Positions 37,601 to 52,600 are shown, numbered from the stretch's first letter. The stretch: 64,000 nucleotides of DNA from Coccinella septempunctata (GCF_907165205.1 NC_058196.1:21618501-21682500), one strand, 5' to 3'. Notes: generated by a model not told the origin, from the letters alone. Program-made: numbers and translations.

Positions 37601-40600
37601 GTTCCTTTTCTCAGGCCTAAGTTCTTAGTAACGCTGTATGAACCCACCCTTTGTTTTGGAACTTAGTCCTTAGTTCTTAGGAACACCGCATAAAATCGCC
37701 AAGAAATTTCAGTCAGCAGTTTTGAGCAAAATTGAGGGATTCTATGAACAGATCATATCTATTTGTAATCGTAGCACATGTACTATTTTGGTGGTTTATA
37801 TGCAATGATCCACACATTGAATGCATGGTTGAAGGTGATTTTTTGTCAAAAAATAGTGTTGGTCTTTAGTATCTTTTTTTTTTGTATATTTACTGATGGG
37901 ACACATAGACCTATTGTAGAAACAAGGTGAAAATATCAATTTGCTAGTTGGGTTTGACAAAAGCCGTAGCTCAAACATTAAGCTGTCAAATGTGTGTTCA
38001 ATATAAGTGCAAAATACTGGAAACTACAACGTGAGTGTAAGCATCAATCAATATTCTCGACATACCTCCTCGAATTTTTTGCAAATTAGTGTGAATGCTT
38101 TGAAAATGGCACCAGTTGAACCTGTTACCGTCACAATCCTCTCGGGGCAAGATCCATCTGATATATTTATTTTGGCACCGGACTGAAAAAAGAAGATAAA
38201 TTTATCATATATAATAATTCAGCAAACTGGAGCATAAATACTGGTTTTATGGTGATGAACAATATCATTATTAGATGGAAACAATAACTGAACATTGTCT
38301 TCCTGTAGGTGGAAAATAAACCAATTTATGAAATATTTCAAAATAATTACAAATAAGAAATTATATGAACAGAACAAACAAGATATGGAGAAAACAACAA
38401 CATGGTTGAATTATATAAAAACCTAAGATACTGATGAACGTTTTCAAAAAAAAAAGAAGAAACAAATCAGGAGTACTGCAGAAGATGGTCCTATTGTGAG
38501 AGAGGTCAGAGAATCGGTGTATGGACTTATTAGGTTCATTGGAGTGAACTAATAGAATAGGTTCCCCCATCAGGTGAATACTATCTCACCGTTTTGCAAT
38601 GTTGCAAACATTTGCTTCGAATTTCACATAGTGGATCAATAGAGAAGCTTAATGGGTGAATTTTGATGGAATGATGTTTTGGCTTGTTAAAAATAATGAC
38701 GTTTCAAAACACCCTGTACAATGTTAAAAGTCAGGAGTTTTCGCAAAAATGCTTCTATCAGATTTCCGACGTCATTGCCGTTCTATACTACATAGACCAT
38801 AAGTAATGAGAGCAAACATTCGTTCAATCCATTTAGCTGACATCCTTCCGATCCCAAAGACTCACTTGAAAGACTTCCATTTTGGAAAAACGCCACTCTC
38901 TAGCCAACCTCACTCTTCCCGCCCTTGGTCACTTATCCTAGTCCATGCAACAAGGCCAGAAGTTTAATTCGTTAGATTGCGTCAAGTTTGCCTTTTTTTT
39001 CGGCGGTCATTTGGGGATCGACATCAAAGATATCCGAGTACGTTTGAGAACCATTTAACGTGGACGCATTCACGAACGAAAGGGGAAATTCCGTCAAATT
39101 TACCCACTTCTTGTTCGACCGACCGTGTAAAGGAATTTTATGAACCGAAATTCATCGGAAATGCCAACAGGAAGAATTTTTTCGGTGAAAACTCAGAGAT
39201 ATTAAAGCTCGAAGACTCTTCGGTAGGATTCTTCAGTTTCTCGAACAGCCAAGTCACACGGTGTTCAATCAAGATGACAGGATGGTCGCGGATCTTTGCA
39301 AGTTGAAATTTTGGCGTATAACCCATTCATGGTAGACGGCGCATTATTGTGATGAAAACTAAGAGTTGTCAGTCCATAATTTTGGCTAAATGAACCTGAT
39401 CATCGAAACTTTGGAAGTGAAAATGGGATTTATGTTATAACTCAAAGTCGTACCACATATTTATCCCTTCTTCTCTATACAGCTACATGGGAACAGTCAG
39501 AAACTACTCGACATGATGGCACATAAAAGTAATCATGTAAGCTCACTTGGATAATAATTTTGGTCTAAAACTTCTGATATACCGTGGGACTTTAGGACAA
39601 GTAGGATAGATAGCTCACAAAGGAATGAAAAAAGTTCTGAAAGGGATTTGAACAATGGGCAAGTTTCCTAAAACTCCAAAACCGAATTTGTGATTATTTA
39701 TGGAAAGCCTTTTCTACTAGTTATTCAACACGTAAAAGATTCGCTTCCAAATTCAGACATTTCAGAAATACACCCTTCGAAACTTCGAATATGTGAAAGC
39801 TTGTGACGTAGAATGCCTTTATTAAAGTATAGTAATTTTTGTTAATTCGACAACACTGGAACCGATCAAGAAGATATCCACAGATTACAAAAAATTGTTT
39901 CTGTAATCTGTGTCTTTACCTTCTTAAAACCGATGACATTTTGTGTCATTGTGTGTTTTTCTTGTCCATAGACATAGAGACATGGACTGTGCCTTCCCTT
40001 TATATCTATGCATGAAATACGGTCAAAAAAAGTGACAGAGAGAAAAACACGTCGGGAATGCAGTTGTCTTTTTCTAGAATTTTGATTGGTCTACACTCAC
40101 CTCTATGTGAACAAAAAAGAGAAAGGTATATCCCGACGAGCTTTTCTCTCTTTCTAATAAATAGCCAATTTCATGCTGGCATTGCTCAGTCCATGTCTCT
40201 ATGTCTATGTTCTTGTCAAATGTGAATAATGTGATCATCAAACTTGATATTTATTACATCTATGGTGATCAGAAAACTTTCATAACCATTACTGACACAA
40301 ATGGGCGTTGCCGAATTGTAAAAATGACGTAGAATGTTCACAAGAGCACTTCTGAAATCAGAATTTTCGTAATCGAATACAGACAAAATGCAATATGTTA
40401 AAATTCGAAAACAATATATTTCGAGATATTTGAGTTATAAGGATTTTTATGACATATATTTTGAAATTTAGGAAAATACCCCATTATCTACATTTTACTT
40501 TTGAGTTCATCTCACCCATTCGTTTCCCGGAAGTTATTCTATAAAAAATTACTATACTGATTTTTCTCCTTCCAATTGTTTTTTTATCACTGTTATAATG

Positions 40601-43600
40601 TTTCGAGCCATTGAACCTAAATTTCTGAATTGAAGTGTTTCACTAAAATAGAAAACGTCAATCGAAGTAGGGGTATAGACAAATCCGATATCAAGTTTTA
40701 TGTGGATACTAAAAGACAAGGTAGATATACTATCAGAGTGTTTTTAGAGCAAACGATAATAAAAATTTTCATAGTTTGTAATTTCCATGAATGTATCTTC
40801 TTGATTAGGCACCTCTAAGCATTTTTTTAAACATGACTTATGTTGCAGAAGATATTTTTTCTATAGACGAACGTGAGTGCGATAATAACTTATGTATTAT
40901 CATTCATTTTAAATATTTCCTGAAATTAGGTGTGTCAAATTTGAACTAAAAGTTCCTCAACTGCTGTATCTGTGTATATCTGTAGCTGTGAATTAAATAA
41001 GGTTGGCTTCAAGAAAAACCAATATATGATCCATACACTTCTTACTCATAAAACGCTAATGGCTGCACCGTTTCATTAAACAATGATTAAATTCTCAAAC
41101 CACGTTTAGTTCATAGAAATTTCATTCTTAAACGTGGTTTAAGCCACTGTTCAATTCCTTTGGATTTGTATAATACTCAAAAAAACGATATCATCAATAC
41201 CATTCATGAATACCAACAGGCTGAAGGGACCTCAACTCAATTTCAATTTCCAAAACTGCGGCCACATTCAACCGACCGTCAAGGGCCTATGAAAGAGTAA
41301 TGAAATCCCATGTGGGGAAATTGACTTACCTCAGCCCTGAAACTGTTTACGATCTCTCCTTTTTTACCGATGATGCTTCCCACTTCCTGAAACAAAGTTA
41401 CGAATTAATCTTTAAGCAACCAATGGAATTTAAATTTTTTATTAGTCTGGAAAAGTCGCCGATTAATTCTAAGGAGGGTAAAAAGTAGAAAAGAACAAAC
41501 GGTGGAAGGAAAGTTGAGAGAAATTGCCTGTTTTGAAGAGTGCCATTGTATACAGTGTGATTATTTTGTGTTGTTATACACTTTTTACTATGGGCTCATT
41601 TATCAACCGCTATCAAAAGTTGATTAAAGTGCAAAAAGTAACTAGAAACTTTTGCGCAGTGTAGCAAAAACTAGCTTTAGATCCTTGAAATGATAGTAGT
41701 GACATCAAAATATGCACTCAGTGCGCACCAGTTCTGTCAATTATGGCGTTCAACATTTGTGACAAAGATTATCGAGTAGAAAGATGGGAAATAAAAGGAC
41801 TTAAGTGATGTGAGCGCCATCTGTGTTTCAAATGTGTTACTTATACCCTAAGACTGGTGAAAATATTATTTTGAGGGACATTTTCAGAAACATTTGTAAG
41901 ATTTCAGATGGCCATTTTGATCAAAGAGGTTTTGAATGTTTTGATTCTCGTACCACCTTTTGTTTATCTAGCTAGCTGTAGTTACTGATTATTAAATTTT
42001 TTGTCTAATTTCTTGGTGAAAACCTCTAAATACCAAAATTATTGCATGGTGAAGAGCTGTGGATCAAATAGAGATTTTCTGGGATTAAGTTTTTTACTTC
42101 ACTGAGGAAAATGGAAATGTAAGTATTGAAACTCGTAACATATGACTCGGTCATTCATTGATTTTTATTTTCAGTGCTCCGAAATATATACAATTTTCAG
42201 GGCTCCGAAGTATATACAATTTTCAGGGCGTAAAAACAATGACTTGAACAAACCCTACTAACTGCACCATGTGCAGTGAACATTTTACTGCAAGTCAATT
42301 GTAAATTCTTCATTCACGTAAATTGTTGTATGCAGGAAGCATCCCTTGCATGAAGGGCCCATTTAGAGGAAATAATGACCTTTATACGTTCATTCAATGA
42401 TTCTCAATTGCTACTCCTTCAATATATCCAGAAATGCAAAGGTTTTATTGATTTCGTTTGACAGTCGAAGCTTTATGAAACCTGCTGTGAGTGTTTTGTT
42501 CATTCATTAATCAATTTGAATATTTTGTCGTAAAGAGGCCATATCATAAAGGAGTAATAAAAAAAAGCATGAAGAAACTGTAAAGATAGGCTAACATACA
42601 GGTCCTGTATACCTCTGTAAGGTATTTTCAATTGTGGTTCTGAAAATTCTGTAATTTGTGTGCTCTGATGGTATATTGAATATTGGTTCATAATAATCTG
42701 ATATAAATTGTACAAATTCAACTGAGTTGACCTATTCAAAACAATATATTGCACAGCACACACCTTAGACGAATAACACATCACCTTAAACTTTAGTGTC
42801 GTATTCAAAGCTCTATTTTTTGTTATACATCATTTTGAATTTTTGTGAATTTTTTATAAATTGCAAGTAAAATATAGCAAATCCGACAGCGTATTCCATT
42901 GATATCAATCTAGTCCAAACAATGTTCTGATGAAAATTAAACAAAACCATACTTTAGTTTTGTTGCTCAGGATGTTTGTTTTGCTGTCTCAATTAAGTCG
43001 ATATTGAAATTCAATACAAGGAATAGAATTCGAATTTCGCGCCCTCCAATGATAAAACAGAAAACTGTTATTAAATAGTGTTTCTTTATTGACAACACGT
43101 TCTCAGCGCCATCTCATTGTCAAATGTGCCAAACACGGGTCAAAATGTAGTCGATTTTTAGTACTAAGGATATAAGGGAGTCTCCTATCTTTCTTCTCTA
43201 TAATCTTTGATTCGTAATTTAACAATTTATAGTATACGGGGTATATTTTCCGATCAATCTTGAGTAACGTTCGTTATTTACTTTCATTACCGAAAATATC
43301 GAAAAAAATCCCCATTCAACTGACCCAAAAACTCCGAATAATTGTTGGCATCCTCATGTCGATTCGCGCAAAAGTAAAAAGTCCTCCAGACCCGATGTTG
43401 TAGGAAAAGTTGCGGCAAGTTTCCACCCCCGGGATATTAGGTTTACGGTATTATATTTCAATGTGTGTCTTTGTTAATATGATGCATCGCGCCGATGCGG
43501 CCGCTTTTCTCCTTCTGGAGGAATAACATCAGTCTTTCGGATTCGATGCTCGAGGGGGTTGGGGGGAGGAAAATTGACGTTCGGGCCGCAACTTCTCGGA

Positions 43601-46600
43601 TCGTAGAGAATTCTATATGCTGTTTCCGCTAGATGGATTGGCCGTTTCCGTTGTATACAGCGAATTTTTAAGTTATTATTGAATTTGATATTGTATCCTA
43701 CCACTAGATTGATAGGGTTTTTCTTTTCCCTGTGCTACTCAGAACATTCGAATAATGGGGAATTCTCCTCAATTTGGGTTATCACTGCATATGCAAGTTT
43801 AAACTGAATAATTATGAGTTTCATTCATGATTTTTTCAAATTCACCGCGGAAACTATTCAAAATCATCCTTCAAATATGGGGTTTTAAAATTTAAATCGA
43901 TTTGGCAACAGCGCATACAAGACAATGAAAAGTACAATGTCCAATCAGCTTGTTCATAAAATAACAGCTGTTGATCTACAGGCGCGTGTTTACTGGCGAG
44001 CTTCAACTGCAACCGGCCATAAAAATCTCATAAAATTTCACGACCTTCCTCGTTCGTCGCAGACTTCATAGACAGCCATCTTTGTCCATCTCATCAAGAT
44101 AATGCATTTGTTGTCCTTTATTATCAAGGCATATTTCAGTCGATGTTGCCAGCTTGTGCAATTCTCACAAAACGCTTTAAACTTTAAATACCCATTTTTA
44201 TATTTCATTTTCAAGTGTTTGAAATAATTTTTTTTTGGGAAACGGTTGAAATGGTTATTTCAAAATGTGACGTTTCAAAGATAAAAAAATATATCATTTT
44301 CGTCAGAAGGAGTCTTCCCTATTGCAGAATACAACAAATCTGTCAGAAAGAACTCAAGTTTAAGATCAGTTTATTATTTATTCATGAAAAGGTAGGTATC
44401 ATCGAAAAAACCGATATACAGTGTGTGAATTCGAAGAGGTACCACACTTAAAAAAAGCTTTAATTCGTAGGGTTGGTTACAATAAATTTTCATCAATCTT
44501 GGGGGCGTGACGACAACCCCTCAAATCTTGAATGGGAAGGGGGTTGGATGATATCTTGTTTTAAAGGTAATTCGATTGGCTTTCAAAAACGCCATACACT
44601 TAACTTTCTTGTTAGTACTAGCGAAAAAAAAATAAAGAAGTAGAATAGTTACAATAGCAAGAGTTGCCATGAAACATGAGAATAATGAAAAAAAATTATC
44701 ATAAAAATTTCTCAAAATGTCTCTTATTTTGTAGCAAAATTATAACCTGTTGTCAAATTCGGCTGTAAGAGCCGTTATATTTTTATAGTTACATTTTTGT
44801 CTACAAAATTATGGACATGTTCAAAATCCACTATAGTAATAATATTTTCATTATTTTCATGTTTCATTGAAACTCTTTTAATCGTAACTATTCTACTCTT
44901 TTTTTTTATTTTCGGAAGTACTAAGAAATAAGGTGTATGGCATTTTAGAAAGGGCCATCTAATTGCCTCGAAAAGAAGGTCCACTACCACTTTTACGGCT
45001 GTTTTCAATGGACTATCTATCGATCGTTTAAGTTACTGACAATAGAAGATACCATTCATCAATACCTATCTACAGATAGATCATATAAGAGAAATCAGAT
45101 GGTTTTTCCATCTTCATTAACTGAAAACGTATAATACACCTGTAGTATATGTTTCTTGTAAGTATGTGCAGGGTGGGCAAAATTCGTTGTCTATTGAGGG
45201 GATCTCGAGAACTATAGCAGCTAGAAGAAAACGGATGGCACATTCTCTTTTTTCGCGACTAATCCAAATCTGAAAACAGAAACGGCCTATCATTTTTAGA
45301 TTTCGAGTTATAAACAAAAATCGAGATTTTGACGATTCCAAAAGTTCTCATAACTTTTTTGTCTTTGAAGTTACAGATCTGAAACTTGAACCTTTTTAGG
45401 CACTTTTTATAACAAAAATCTACTGGCAAAAGATTTTTTCCAATTCAAAAAGATCAAATTCAATAAAAATCTACAAAAATTAATGTGATTCGAAATGAAA
45501 AAATATTTTGAGCTCATCAGTGGATTATACGTGAAAAAGTGCCTGTAGAAGGTTCAAGTTTCAGATTTGTAACTTTAGAGACAAAAAAGTTATGAGAACT
45601 TCACGAAATTGTCAAACTCAAAAACGAAGTATCGTAGGAGGCTGCGGTTTTCACCAATCATTGCATCTCCGAAAAAGAGCTAGGAAATGTGTCATCCGTT
45701 TTCTTCTAGCTGCTATAGTTCTCGAGATCCTCTCAGTAGACAACGAATTTTGCCAACCCTGTATACAGGATGAGTCTTTGACTGGTACAAATATTTTAAC
45801 AGTAGATTCTTGAGGACAAAAGAAACACTTTTTTCCCATTCATTTTTTCCGATCCGGCCCTGATAAAAAGATATAGCCATTTTAGATTATCCAAAAAACT
45901 TCGGAATTACTAGCTAAATCTGTGACACTACATATCTGCGGATCTTTTAAACAGTTATATTCAGCCAAAGTACTCAATTTTTCAAATTTCACAGATACTT
46001 TTCAATTTTTAAACATCAAATTACTCGAAATGGGAGCATTATACGAGAAAATATGAATTATACTTTTTTCTACAAAACGTCCCAATATCCATTAGAAAGC
46101 ATTCAACTTAGTTCCAAGAGTTGGGTATTTTTATATCTTGTATTCGAGAAAGATTCATCAAATAAATGAACAGTCTGTATCGGAAACAATAGTGTTTCTC
46201 TTGACCTAAAAAATCTACTGCTAAAATATTTGTACGAGTCAGAGTCTCACCCTGTATATTTCCATATGGAAATGTATCCTAAAAACGCACTCTGTTGCTT
46301 GTATTGTGATGGCACAATAAAAAAATTCATCTAATCTATATATCCACTTCTCTGTTCCTGGAATCGAAGCAAAGAAGAAATTTGTAGTTACATCGGGGTA
46401 GAAAAAAATCGCTATTTCCTTTATTACTTCATTCATGCATGGGCTTATTAAACGAATAAAAAAATAAAGCACACTCAACACTTCCATTGAAATACAAAGA
46501 TGAATATATTCCAACTTCAAACCCAGCACAACGCACAAAACACCAACACACACCCCCCGCCTCCATTCCGCGAATGCATCAGATCCGAATCGGACCCAGG

Positions 46601-49600
46601 GCGAAATTAACGGACAAATCCATTTCTGCGACGACAACCAAACCGTTCCCGATTGTTCCCAGAGTGCAAAAGCGTGTCGACAATTTCAATTGTTGGCCGC
46701 CGAGTTCATAAAACAACATGAAACGTATGCTTATTGAAAATTTGCCGAAACGTTTTGCGAGTTTCCTGACGCTGCTTGGTTGCATGCGAAAAACGAGCAT
46801 GTACGGAGTCAGGGTGCATAATGTATCATTATACTGATCCTCCTAATTACCAAGGTCGTGGTCTAGACCCCTCAGAAACCATTTATCGAAAACGAATGAA
46901 AAAAAAATTGAATATGCTGAACTCAAATAGGAGGGATCACTTACCTCATATTCCTCATTCAAAATATGAGGGTTGAGGTTGTGATACTAAGGTTTTAAAG
47001 GATACTGTTTGGAATTCGATCCTATAAGTTGTTCTGGAATCAAAACTGGAAGTATTCGAGCTTTTATATTAATTCGGTTCTGCCAAACTACAGCCCCTGT
47101 TTTGTTTTCAATGGCCCACTCTGTATAGATACAGTGAGAGTAATCACAGAGACTGAGAGAAATAATTTTAACTTTCCATTGTAATCAGAAACCTCAGTAT
47201 AATTTCTCAAGAAACATAGATATTTACGGTTTATTTCCTATAAGTAATCGAAAAAATGGCATTATAAATGAATACAAGGTGAGGTCAAAAGAAATAATTT
47301 TTTCCTACACCATTTCTTCCGATTCGGTCCTGAAAAAAAGATATAGCCATCTTAAGTCACCCCTGGGAAAATAACCTTCAGAATAACTAGCAAAATTTGT
47401 GACAATACACATCTGTGGATCTCTTGAAAAGAGTTAGTTGTATTCAACCGAAGTACCCAATTTTTCAAATTTCGCATATAATAATTTTTGAACATCAAAT
47501 TAGCCGAAAACGGCGCATTATACCAGAAAATAATACCTACTTTTATTACACAAAGCTCTAAAATATTCGTTGGATAGTGTCCTACTTAGCTTCAAGTGTT
47601 GGGTTTTTTTGTGGTACATAATGGTCATAAAGAGAAAACTGGAAGACGTGGGGGATATATTGTATTCGAAAAAGATTCGATGAGACCGTTTGTGAGATGG
47701 AACTAAAAATGAACTTATTTTATTGTTTTTTAACAGCCCGTACCTATCTTTTGAACAGAGCCGATTCGGAAAAAATGGAAAAGGAAAAAAGTGATTCTTC
47801 TGACCTTAAGATGTTGAAATATTTGTATGAGTCAAAGACTGTATATCCAGCTCAGTGTTTTGAACCTGAATTTTGCATTTGTTCATTAAAAACTGCAACA
47901 GGAGAAAAATAGATGAATATGAATGATACTGATTCAGCAATGAGCTGTGGTCTGAAAAAAAAAACATTTTTGCTGGTCTTGTTGCATTTGCTTTTATCAC
48001 ACCTACCACATTGCCATATTCTCATACCCCGATCGAAGATAAGATCCAAATGAAACCTTGATTCCTTCAATAGGATGAAATTAAGTCTTGTGGATGCACT
48101 AATGTCGTTGAGTAGGTACAAGCAAATTCAATAGCATATCACATAATAATATACTCCTCTGTTTTAATGCATTAAAAGGAGTTTATACCTCCGGACTTTC
48201 TCATCATTCGTGTAAGGCGTAAAGGAGGAAAGACTACCAGAATGTGAGGTGTTGCCAGAACACTTGGCGATAAGTAGAAGTTACGAATATTACAATAGTT
48301 TCCACTTTCATCGAAAAGATGGCGAAGAAGAAGAACGTCTTTGCTCAAATTCACCAGGATACGAATTGTAGCCAATGGCGAGACTTTTCGAGAAATTTTT
48401 TCAGGTGGTAATTTATAGAACAGATAATTTCATCTCGGAAAGGTGATGACATGAATGAATATTTGTTCTTCAATGAAAAATTTTTTTTTTGCTTGACGAA
48501 TAAAACAATTTCTGACTTTCCGAGATGACGAACTGATTGAATTGAATTATAATGAAAACTCTATTTATATTAGTGGTTTCTGACATAAGATATTCGTTTT
48601 CTCTTTTTGAACTAATCACTAAAACGGTGTAGACCCCTCTTAATTTTATTTGCAGACTTATTTACTTTGTGGAACACTTTTGGTAGTTATATAGAAAGGG
48701 TCAATACTTGTCCAACCCCTCCAATTTCTGTGGAAAATATTCATAAAGAAGTTACTTAATCGAACAAGATGTTGCAGCCTAAAATATATTTTGTTACTTT
48801 CTCTTTGAATCAACATTTTCTTAACAGGAAGAGTAGGAAGGCAATCAAAATCTCTAAATCCAACACCACTGGACCTTGTCTTGTGGGGTTGTTTTAAAAA
48901 TATTAATTAGGAAACCCAACCTACTACCTCTTTGAAAAATCTTCGTTGAAGAGAAGTGGTGTTACTGAACAAAAATTTTATTCGAGATAAAAAAAATGGG
49001 TTTTCGCGACGCTTCACAAAAACCGTTCGTGCGCTTGGAGCAAGGACCGTCCTGCCTTCTATAAATAGACCAATGCAGAGACTTCCTAGACGAAAAGATG
49101 TAGCGCGTGTACGCGACATTTTTTCTTGAACGATAACTAAGTACGCTGCTATTTCCGTCGTTGTTTGAGGTATTTCGGTATGTGAATAAACTCGCATGCG
49201 AAATAAATGCCTGTAGACGATGCGGATTTATTTTGTTTATTTGGGTTGGTAGGGATTAAGTGCTCTTTGGGAATTCGGACGCAGCGGTCAAGTGCAAGTG
49301 AAGTAGGGATCGGCATTTAGCTCAGAGGGAAAACGTGAAGCGTATATGAGAGAATTAGATGGGGCACGTGGAATTCAGATCGATGATGGGGATGATAAAG
49401 ACCTAGTTCTACCGAAAATGGAGGATGTTCGACCATAATGATATGTTTATGTTACAGTCAAGAGCACGATTTGGCTAAGTTCTTCACAACTCCAACATCA
49501 AATTATCTAAATTTGAGAGAAAACATTTTTGGTCCTGGCAGGCCTTGAAGAACACGTACAGGGTGGACAAATTTTGATGTGGTTAAATGGCAGGCTTTGT

Positions 49601-52600
49601 AACTATAAGAGCAGCGACGGAGAAATGGATACCACAGTATCAATGTCGATTTTGAAAATATTGTGCATAGTGATTCTATATGGTGTTCTCATACTATACT
49701 TTCAATTTCAGTAATAATTAAGATTATTGAAAACCATTAAGAATCAACTCTGAACATTTATTTTTCACGAAAAAATATTTAAAAATAGAAAAATACCAGG
49801 GGCAGTAAACAGCATATTCACCCCCAATAACCCCTTTGGAATTTGTACAAACAATTAAATCGTTAATACTATGCTGGTGGTCAAACTGACATTCGAAATT
49901 ACAAAAGGTCGGACATAAGAAACTCATCATGGCGGCTTTTAGTTGGTTGTTCAAAAGCAGAACAAACGACATATTTTCTCTTTTACGGAATTACTATGAT
50001 TTTCACGATAAAACTCATGAAACAATAAAGTTTCCAAATGAAATTGTCTTTTCAATGCATAATCATAGAAAATCAAAAACGGTTGTAGTAAAGATTATAG
50101 AGTAGAAAGATAGGAAACGAAGCGACTGAATACAGTGACTCTAACGAGATAGTGGCGACAATTGTGGTCTCTTTTTTCATCGTTTTAGCAAGAATATGGC
50201 GGATTTGGTCACGTGACGTGACGTGAGCCAATCCGCATTCCGAATTAGAGATCATAGCGTTGAAATATGTGCTTCTAAACCGCCATATTCTTGCTAAATT
50301 TGCAATTGTCGTCACTGTGTTTGATAGAGTCACTGTACGACTGAAGTGATGTGAGCGCCATCTGTGTTTCAAAAGTGTTTTCAGCATTTGGAGAAACATA
50401 TGAAATTTTGTGACATTCCACTAAGTTTATAATACCTAAAAAACGGATTGCGTAGAAATAACACCTTTGATGTATAGCAGATCACAAGAGTTGTCCTAGT
50501 CAAAGCTTTATTCGTTGTCCATAATTTCAAATTTTTGTAAATATTTATAAATTGCAAATAAAAATATACCACATCCGACAGAGTATTTCATTGATATCAA
50601 TTGATTCCAAAAAATGTTGAAAACTAACATCCTAGTCACAAAACAAAACAACAGTCTTGTTTTTTCGCTCGGGATGTTTGTTATCCAGTCCCAACAAAGT
50701 CTATATTGACATCCAATAAAAGGAATAGAATTCGAATCTGGCGCCCTTCAATTATAAAACAGAAAACTGTTATTAAACAGTTTTTTTGACATTACGTTTT
50801 CAGCACCATCTCATTGTCAAATGTGTTTTCACTGGCCAAAATGTAGTCGGTTTTTAGTACTAGAGATATGAGGGCGTTTCCTATCTTTCTACTCTATAAT
50901 CTTTGTGTTGTCGATTTCACTCCTCTCTAGCTATGAAGGATGTTCTAGGTGCATTTCTATTCGAAAAATACAATCTCTGCAAAATTACATTTGTTCATCT
51001 TGTTCTACTTTGAAAAAAATGAGTAAAACCATGATCAAGTCTTCATCTTTGAAAAACGTAACTCTTCTACGAAGCGTTTCCAGACATACCTCCGTGGAAA
51101 CTTTTCGTCTTATATTGAGGCTCTGAGCCTTTATCCGAATTTATTCCCATTAATCCTGGGACACCTTACACAAGGTGAGTCTTTGACGTACAAATATTTC
51201 AACAATAGATTCTTGAGATCAAAAGAACAGCTTTTTTCTATACCATTTTTTTCGATTCGGCCCTGATAAGAAGATAAAGCTATTTTTAGTTTTCATAATG
51301 AGCTGTGCCACCCCTGCATAAACAAAGTAACCTTCAGAATAACCAGCTGAATCTGTGACAATACACCACATCTGTGGATCTTTCAAACAGATTCGTATTT
51401 AGCCAACGTACCCAATTTCAATTTCATAGATACTTTTTAATTTTTTAACATAAAATTACTGGGAAACAGCGCATTATACGAAAAAATATGAAGAATATCT
51501 TTATTATACTAAATGTTCAAATTCTCCTTAGATAGCGTCCAACTTAGTTTCAAAAGTAGGATTCTTTGCATTTTTGGAATTTTTAGGGAACGTAATGGTC
51601 ATAATGAGAAATCTGGAAGTCGTGGGTGATATCTTGTGTTCGGAACAGATTCATCAAATAAATGAAAAACTAAATTCCGAAATTCATTCCATTCGATTAA
51701 ACTGTTTGTGTGATAGAACTAAAAATAACATGTTTTTTATGGGTTTTCAACAGCCTGTATCTCTTGAAATGAGCCGATTCGGAAAAATTTTGAGGGAGAA
51801 GAGTGTTTCTTTTGACTCGAAGAATCTACTGTTAAGATATGTGTATGAGTCAAAGACTCACCTTGTATAGATAAAAAAATTGAAATACTGAAAGACGGGC
51901 AGAAGAATAATCCTTTGAGAGTTTTGTTTTCCTTCGCGTTCGCAGAACCCTTAAAAAAATCGAAATCTAGTCATACTGAATTGTTTTCATCTATAAGAAA
52001 CATAACAGAAAAAAAAAACGTAAAATGGAAATTTGTTATCCATTCTGCCTGCTTCTCGTTCCGAATGGCTCGCCCCTATTTTCCGTTAAAACTCAGAAAT
52101 AACATCTCCCCCAGCCGCATCAAAAATTCACGAGATACAACGAACGGGAGAGGAGCGTCCGTGCACCCCACGTAGCGGGCGAAAAGTGAAAACCCCCCCA
52201 TACGGTCCTGGAGAGAAAAGCTGCGGGCGACAACCCGTTTCCGCGTCTTCGCGTCCGCAGCCCGGGGCGGCGGGTTCGGAAACCTTTTCGCGAAATTAAA
52301 AGAGGAAAATGGGCGGGACGTTTCTCTCTTACTTACTTATATAGGATTAAAATTATCTTCACAGAAACCTTACTGCATTAACCCTATTTGTATAATTATG
52401 TTACCGTTATTCATAAGTCTATCCCCGAATTCGGTTACGGTGATTTGTGTTGGTACGCATTAGTTTTCCCGAGGAAAAGGCGAACGGGAAATATCCCCTA
52501 TAAATCGATAGATAGACAAGAAGCGTCTGTCTCTTGTCGCTGAGACTTTCCTTACACTTATTCATGTACGCCACTGTACAAAATACAAATTATGTTGAGG

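Larger units (their letters stand above)
38183..41329 (-). other. mub intron 2
   Basis: 3.1 kb. It holds a short hairpin at 39859-39932, a hAT-like MITE at 39967-40209 and a small MITE at 41076-41154. A lone ACACCCTGTA terminus sits near 38709. No coding content was seen. Confidence 0.6.

Noticed and set aside
43474..43704. 76-codon minus-strand frame in a GC-richer patch
   Set aside because: No domain and no splice partners. Treated as noncoding CpG-rich intron.
46239..46800. 132- and 73-codon minus-strand frames
   Set aside because: The first begins in the end of a family B element, and neither shows a domain or consistent codon use.
48907..49197. 96-codon minus-strand frame
   Set aside because: No recognisable family; it overlaps the flank of a transposase fossil on the other strand.
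49558..49580. ACAGGGTGGACAAATTTTG, a family C-like terminus; similar lone termini near 9000, 17683 and 38709
   Set aside because: No partner terminus was found at a reasonable distance, so no element can be bounded.
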